A DNA stretch of 20,977 nt from a bacterium (GTDB taxonomy: Bacteria > CAIWAD01), in the NCBI GenBank assembly GCA_030685015.1, contig JAUXWS010000089.1, positions 1 through 20,977 on the forward strand, given 5' to 3'. Position 1 is the first letter of the stretch; each line of letters opens with the position of its first letter. Positions 17,590-20,977 of this stretch are shown here, one piece after another. The translations under genes were made by a program, and so were the position numbers. Under the pieces are notes generated by a model. It was given only the letters and a program-made list of their open reading frames with translations. It ran no database searches and was not told the DNA's origin.

Positions 17590-17620
17590 GAATCAGCCGG
17601 TCCGCGTGGCCGGCTGATTC
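17590..17620 (+). other. perfect 11-bp hairpin between pnp and the M16 peptidase gene
   Basis: GAATCAGCCGG (17590-17600) pairs perfectly with CCGGCTGATTC (17610-17620) across a 9-nt loop. No U-tract follows on either strand, and it ends 14 nt before the next start codon. It may be an mRNA 3' stabiliser, a processing signal, or a DNA operator. A standard intrinsic terminator is unlikely. Confidence 0.7.
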
Positions 17621-17634
17621 CATCCTGAGGCGGC

Positions 17635-18873
17635 ATGGAACAACATCTGCAGCGCAGCGTCCTGGACAACGGGCTGGTCGTCCTGAGCGAGCGCATGCCT
17701 GGCGCCCCCGCCTGCAGCCTCGGCCTCTGGCTGCGGCGCGGCAGCAGCGGGGAGGAGGGCTGGCCGGGCGGCATCACCCACCTGCTCGAGCACATGGTTT
17801 TCAAGGGAACGCGCACCCGCTCGGCCCGGGAGATCAGCCGTCTGGTGGAGAACCGGGGCGGACAGCTCAACGCCTCCACCGGGCGGGGCAACACCTCCTT
17901 CTACTGCAATTCCCTGGGCGAGGACTGGGAGCTGTGCCTGGACCTGCTGGCGGACATGCTGCTCGATTCCGTGCTCGACCCTCGCGAGCTGGAGAAGGAA
18001 CAGCGCGTCATCGTGGACGAGATCCGCCAGGTGGAGGAAAGCCCCGACGAGCTGCTCTACGACCAGGCCTTCCGCGACATGTACCCCGCCAGCCCCTGGG
18101 GCCTGCCCGTGCAGGGGACGGAGGAGGAGGTGCGCTCTGTGGACCGGGACAGCTTGGCCCGCTTCGCCGCCACTTTCCAGCGGGGCGGGGAGCTGGTGCT
18201 GGCCTACGCCGGCGACCTGGACCACGAGTTCCTCCACCGCCGGGCCGAGGCCCTTTTCGGCGGTTTGCCCGGCGGGCGTCTGGAGGTGCCGCCGCCGCCC
18301 GTCGTGGTCCCGGGCCGCAGCGACCATTTCAACGGCTTCGGCCGTCAGGCCCATGTGCAGATGGGGCGCAGCGGACCCGACGCCTCCCACCCCCAACTGC
18401 CGGCGCTCAGCCTGCTCACACTGCTGCTGGGGGACGGCATGAGCAGCCGCCTCTTCCAGCGCCTGCGGGAGGAGATGGGCCTTTGCTACACGGTCTTCTC
18501 CTGGCAGGAAAGCCTGGATCGCGGGGCCGCTTTCGGCGCCTACTTCGCCTGCGACGCGGCCCGCGTCGACGAGGTGGAGGCGGCCTGCCGGGCCGAGTTC
18601 ATCAGCCTGCGGGAGGGTGGCGCGGATGCGGAGGAGTTGGAGCACGCCCGGCGCCAGATGCGCGGGGGCTGGCTCATCGCCCAGGAGCAGAGCATCAGCC
18701 GCATGGCCCAGCTGGCCAAGGGGGAGCTGCGCTACGGGCGCCTGGTGTCCATCGACGAGCGGCTCGAGCGGCTGGAACGCCAAAGCGTGAAGAGCCTGGC
18801 CGAGGCGGCCTGGCACTGGCTGGATCCGGACACCCTGCACATCAGCCGCCTGTTGCCCGAGGAGGACGCATGA
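17635..18873 (+). CDS. M16 family zinc metallopeptidase (processing-peptidase-like)
   Basis: The 412-residue protein is a single-chain M16B peptidase. The inverted zinc motif HLLEH is complete (H49, E52, H53), and the third ligand Glu129 follows 75 residues later in VDEIRQVEESPDE. Other family landmarks are HMVFKGTRTRSAREI, ENRGGQLNASTGRGNTSFYCNSL, and in the second half LGDGMSSRLFQRLREEMGLCYTVFSW. There is no signal peptide, so it acts in the cytoplasm, where relatives clip peptides or small proteins; the substrate is unknown. Downstream of rpsO-pnp it corresponds to mlpA-type genes of Firmicutes. The ATG at 17635 is preceded by GAGG; the stop overlaps dut by ATGA. Confidence 0.93.
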   Translation: MEQHLQRSVLDNGLVVLSERMPGAPACSLGLWLRRGSSGEEGWPGGITHLLEHMVFKGTRTRSAREISRLVENRGGQLNASTGRGNTSFYCNSLGEDWELCLDLLADMLLDSVLDPRELEKEQRVIVDEIRQVEESPDELLYDQAFRDMYPASPWGLPVQGTEEEVRSVDRDSLARFAATFQRGGELVLAYAGDLDHEFLHRRAEALFGGLPGGRLEVPPPPVVVPGRSDHFNGFGRQAHVQMGRSGPDASHPQLPALSLLTLLLGDGMSSRLFQRLREEMGLCYTVFSWQESLDRGAAFGAYFACDAARVDEVEAACRAEFISLREGGADAEELEHARRQMRGGWLIAQEQSISRMAQLAKGELRYGRLVSIDERLERLERQSVKSLAEAAWHWLDPDTLHISRLLPEEDA

Positions 18874-19313
18874 TCCGCGTGAAGGTGGAACGCCTGCCCC
18901 ACGGGGCCGACCTGCCGCTGCCCGCCTATCAGACGGAGGGCGCCGCCGCCCTCGACCTGCACGCCGCGGTGGAGGGGGAGGTGGTCCTGGCCCCGGGCGA
19001 GACCCGCCTGCTGCCCACTGGCCTCAAAGTGGCCATCCCCAAGGGCTACGAACTGCAGATCCGGCCCCGCTCGGGCCTGGCCCTCAAACACCGCCTGGCC
19101 GTGCTCAACAGCCCGGGCACCATCGACAGCGACTACCGTGGCGAGGTGCAGGTCATCCTCAGCAACTTCGGCGCTGAGCCCTTCACCGTCACACGCGGCC
19201 TGCGCATCTGCCAGGCCCTGCTGGCCAAGGTGGAGCGCCTGGAGTGGCAGCCCGTGGCGCGCGTTCCCGAGACGGAGCGTGGCGCCGGCGGCTTCGGCCA
19301 CACGGGAGCCTGA
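18870..19313 (+). CDS. dut: deoxyuridine 5'-triphosphate nucleotidohydrolase (dUTPase)
   Basis: Dut hydrolyses dUTP to dUMP and pyrophosphate, keeping uracil out of DNA and supplying dTMP synthesis. The 147-residue trimeric-type enzyme has all five motifs: ALDLHA (I), RPRSGLALKH (II), GTIDSDYRGEV with catalytic Asp86 (III), QALLAKVERLEW (IV) and the C-terminal lid ERGAGGFGHTG (V). Length and motif spacing match the homotrimeric family (about 150 residues). It starts in an ATGA overlap with the M16 peptidase gene and is followed after 28 nt by the deacetylase. The pairing of dut with an M16 peptidase gene looks like an operon rather than a functional link. Confidence 0.97.
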   Translation: MIRVKVERLPHGADLPLPAYQTEGAAALDLHAAVEGEVVLAPGETRLLPTGLKVAIPKGYELQIRPRSGLALKHRLAVLNSPGTIDSDYRGEVQVILSNFGAEPFTVTRGLRICQALLAKVERLEWQPVARVPETERGAGGFGHTGA

Positions 19314-19341
19314 CCCCCCGGATCCATGGAGGTCGGCGCCG

Positions 19342-20109
19342 ATGCGGCCCATTCCCGTCCTGACCTGGCACAAGATCTCCCGGCGGCGGGAAGCGGGCCT
19401 CACCGTGGTGTCTCCCGGACGCTTCCTCCAGCAGGTGGAGGCCCTGGTCGCCCACGGCGCCCGCGCCATCAGCCTGGAGGACTACCTGGGGCGGCGGGGC
19501 CGGCAGGGCGATGACGAGCGGCTCTGCCTGCTGGCCTTCGACGACGCCTACGTCTGCGTGGCGGAGGAGGCCCATCCCGTCCTGGCCCGCCGCGGCCTGC
19601 CCGCCACCCTCTTCCCCGTGCTGGACTGGATCGGCCTGGACAACGGCTGGGACCGCAGCCTGGCGGGGCGCCCCTTCCGCCACCTGGACGAGGACGGCAT
19701 CGCGCGACTGCTGGCGGAGGGCTGGTCCCTGGGCTTGCACGGTCGCAGCCACCGCCACTTGGCCGGCCGCGGGCTGGCTGTGCTGGAGCAGGAAGTGGTG
19801 AAGGCCCGCGCCGAGCTGGAGCTGCGCTTCGGCCGCAGCGTCCACGCCCTGGCCTGGCCCTACGGCCGTTGCGACCGCCGGGCCGTGCTGGTGGCTGAGG
19901 CGGCCGGCCTGCGCCTGGGCTTCGGCAACGCCCGGGGGGACGACCACCCCCTCTGCCGGCGCCGCCATCTTGTTTATCCCCTGCATGGCCCCGCCGCCCT
20001 CCGCGCCATGCTGGACGGGGCGCCGCCCGATCACCTGCAGCGCCTGGCCGCCCGCGGGGCCTGGCTGGCGTCCCTCGTGGGCGGCGGCCACCCGCCCCAT
20101 CTTGTTTGA
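19342..20109 (+). CDS. NodB-domain polysaccharide deacetylase-like protein
   Basis: This 255-residue protein has the carbohydrate esterase 4 pattern. It opens PIPVLTWHKIS. Motif 1 is LLAFDDAY (Asp67, Asp68; the usual following Gly is Ala), motif 2 is GLHGRSHRHL (His133, His137 as likely metal ligands), and motif 3 is AWPYGRCD (172-178). No signal peptide or membrane segment is visible, so it either acts in the cytoplasm or is exported in an unusual way. Substrates of the family include N-acetylated glycans; none can be named here. ATG 19342 has GGAGG 9-10 nt upstream. A deacetylase also lies near pnp and an M16 gene in Bacillus (ylxY), so the context may be ancient. The tail after about 215 is Arg/His-rich and unassigned. 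Confidence 0.85.
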   Translation: MRPIPVLTWHKISRRREAGLTVVSPGRFLQQVEALVAHGARAISLEDYLGRRGRQGDDERLCLLAFDDAYVCVAEEAHPVLARRGLPATLFPVLDWIGLDNGWDRSLAGRPFRHLDEDGIARLLAEGWSLGLHGRSHRHLAGRGLAVLEQEVVKARAELELRFGRSVHALAWPYGRCDRRAVLVAEAAGLRLGFGNARGDDHPLCRRRHLVYPLHGPAALRAMLDGAPPDHLQRLAARGAWLASLVGGGHPPHLV

Positions 20110-20132
20110 GCGGCCCGCCTTGGCTACCTTTC
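20102..20132 (+). promoter_or_regulatory. putative promoter of merR/tRNA-Pro (TTG-N20-TACCTTTC)
   Basis: TTG at 20102-20104, within the last codons of the deacetylase gene, is followed after 20 nt by TACCTTTC at 20125-20132. In sigma70 terms this is TTGTTT-N17-TACCTT, identical in both hexamers and spacing to the candidate before tRNA-Arg. A start near 20139 gives merR a leader of about 27 nt that includes its ribosome site CCGGAGG (20154-20160). Confidence 0.6.
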
Positions 20133-20165
20133 GCCCCTGCCACGTGACCCTTTCCGGAGGCCTTC

Positions 20166-20479
20166 ATGGAATCCGAGGCGGCGGGCGGCAAGCTCTATTA
20201 CAGCATCGGCGAGGTGTGCGAACTGACGGGGCTCGAGGCGCACGTGCTGCGCTTCTGGGAGTCCGAGTTCCCGGAGTTGGAGCCCAGAAAGAGCGCGGGG
20301 GGAACCCGGCGCTACCGGGCGGAGGATGTGGAGCTCATCCGCCGCATCCAACACCTCGTGCACGGGGAGAAGTACAGCCTGGAGGGGGCGCGGCGGCAGC
20401 TGCGGCGTTCGCCCGAGGAAGGGCGCGTCCGCCTGCGGGCGGAGATCCAGGCCATTTTGAAATTGCTGAACAAGACAAT

Positions 20480-20489
<10 letters not shown>
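20166..20489 (+). CDS. MerR family transcriptional regulator, short form
   Basis: The 107-residue protein is a MerR-type DNA-binding domain with almost no effector region. The winged-helix segment is clear: YSIGEVCELTGLEAHVLRFWE, then the wing PRKSAGGTRRYRAEDVELIRRI and the helix LVHGEKYSLEGARRQL. A short helical tail (RLRAEIQAILKLL) probably dimerises it. Its target and inducer are unknown. Small MerR proteins of this kind precede tRNA-Pro in several Deltaproteobacteria, often after ihfA, so this is a conserved neighbourhood. The ATG follows GGAGG by 5 nt. The TAG stop lies at positions 8-10 of the mature tRNA-Pro, so processing of the tRNA would remove the stop codon from the mRNA. Confidence 0.93.
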
Positions 20490-20556
<67 letters not shown>

Positions 20557-20560
20557 AATG

Positions 20561-20593
20561 AAAGCTCTGCACGTGATATGCAGGGCTTTTTTT
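20561..20593 (+). terminator. intrinsic terminator after tRNA-Pro
   Basis: AAAGCTCTGCA (20561-20571) pairs with TGCAGGGCTTT (20579-20589), 11 bp with one G-U, across a 7-nt loop. The run of seven T (20587-20593) overlaps the end of the stem and forms the U-tract. It closes the merR/tRNA-Pro transcript. Confidence 0.93.
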
Positions 20594-20778
20594 CGCTCTG
20601 AATTCTCGATCTTCAGTGTGATAGCTTATTTCCCATACGACATATTTGATTATTCATTTCAAGCATCGCCTCGATCTTGGAACAGTACTGAATCTCAAGA
20701 GTGGTGCGAAAAATCCATCTCTCTATTTGATTTTCGCATGGGATTTAGGTCATATACGTTCGCAATTTAGGCTTCAGC
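20594..20778. other. AT-rich gene-free island downstream of tRNA-Pro
   Basis: Bases 20641-20880 count to 90 G+C of 240 (about 38%), against about two thirds in the neighbouring genes. I see no gene with a ribosome site or family signature; short open frames (for example one at 20646-20840 from a TTG) look random. No direct repeat of the tRNA-Pro 3' end was noticed. It may be the scar of an integrated element or a relaxed intergenic region serving the promoter at 20779. Confidence 0.6.
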
Positions 20779-20809
20779 TTGACAGTGCAACGCTTTCTTC
20801 TTATATTCA
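20779..20809 (+). promoter_or_regulatory. near-consensus promoter upstream of pcm (TTGACA-N17-TATATT)
   Basis: A perfect -35 TTGACA (20779-20784) is followed after 17 nt by TATATT (20802-20807). This is the best promoter in the window and also fits TTG-N20-TAnnTT. Transcription would start near 20814, giving about 88 nt of leader before the pcm ATG at 20903. Confidence 0.75.
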
Positions 20810-20902
20810 AAAGTTAAAGATAGACTGGGGAAGACTATAACGCAGGATCTTCTGGATTACAAGGCTATATTCTTGTTAAATTACAAGTTATCAAGAGATG
20901 AG

Positions 20903-20977
20903 ATGGTGCACACGCAGATCGAGCATCGCGGAATATCCGACCTGCGGGTGCTGGATGCGATGCGCAGAGTGAAGCGC
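20903..20977 (+). CDS. pcm: protein-L-isoaspartate O-methyltransferase, N-terminal 25 residues (3' end outside window)
   Basis: Only 25 codons are present, but MVHTQIEHRGI-DLRVLDAMRRVKR matches the typical Pcm N-terminus (MV--QI--RGI-D-RVL-AMR-VPR). Pcm methylates L-isoaspartyl residues in aged proteins to start their repair. In several Deltaproteobacteria surE and pcm follow a merR/tRNA-Pro pair, which supports the call by position; surE is absent here. The ATG at 20903 is chosen because the homology starts exactly there; a purine-rich AAGAGATGAG just upstream may serve as ribosome site. GC rises again right at this gene. The rest of the gene lies beyond the window. Confidence 0.75.
   Translation, partial: MVHTQIEHRGISDLRVLDAMRRVKR

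Noticed and set aside
15159-17894. Very long open frame (about 900 codons) on the minus strand opposite pnp
   Set aside because: It mirrors pnp in a GC-rich codon setting, has skewed His/Gln/Asp/Ala composition and no family motif. The plus-strand PNPase is unmistakable. The same applies to the long minus-strand frames opposite ftsZ, nusA and infB.
20646-20840. 64-codon frame in the AT-rich island
   Set aside because: It starts with TTG, has no ribosome site or recognisable family, overlaps the near-consensus promoter and is of a length expected by chance.

Overview
This window is a dense, high-GC bacterial housekeeping region with almost every gene on the + strand. One coding line counted by hand (12841-12900) is 67% GC. 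It joins the end of a division/cell-wall cluster (murB 3' end, ftsQ, two tandem ftsA-like genes, ftsZ) to the conserved translation/RNA cluster rimP-nusA-ylxQ-infB-rbfA-truB-ribF-rpsO-pnp. After these come an M16 peptidase, dut, a NodB-type deacetylase, a MerR regulator, tRNA-Pro and the first codons of pcm. The organism is an uncultivated-style Gram-negative bacterium: it has a DUF3078 outer-membrane-type protein with a signal peptide. DUF3078 and the promoter pattern seen here (TTG-N20-TAnnTT) point towards the FCB superphylum (Bacteroidota/Fibrobacterota-like candidate phyla). That placement is inference and no species is claimed.

Layout. 1-4932: murB end, ftsQ, ftsA1, ftsA2, ftsZ. The first four overlap by 4-11 nt and ftsZ follows after 83 nt. 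4933-5142: a gap with strong competing hairpins and a promoter. 5143-6000: DUF3078 protein. 6001-6426: a gene-free stretch with two inverted arrays of a 6-bp repeat around a 171-bp unique core, then a promoter for tRNA-Arg(CCU) (6427-6500). 6549-7229: a membrane-anchored TPR-like protein. 7230-7466: a structured leader ending in an intrinsic terminator immediately before rimP. 7467-15101: rimP to rpsO, closed by a terminator. 15327-17567: pnp with its own leader. 17635-20109: M16 peptidase, dut, deacetylase. 20166-20489: merR, whose stop codon lies inside tRNA-Pro(GGG) (20480-20556). 20561-20593: terminator. 20594-20902: an AT-rich island (about 38% GC by hand count) carrying a near-consensus promoter, followed by pcm running off the window.

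How the genes work together. The first block makes the FtsZ ring and its membrane tethers and supplies UDP-MurNAc for the wall. The second couples transcription elongation (NusA), ribosome maturation (RimP, RbfA), initiation (IF2), tRNA modification (TruB), flavin cofactors (RibF), S15 and RNA decay (PNPase); a leader terminator before rimP suggests attenuation. The most unusual points are the duplicated ftsA with an Asn in place of the phosphate-2 Asp in one copy, the inverted hexanucleotide element, a promoter pattern shared by four transcription units, the merR/tRNA-Pro overlap, and the AT-rich island at tRNA-Pro. I found no CRISPR array, transposase, integrase or defence system.
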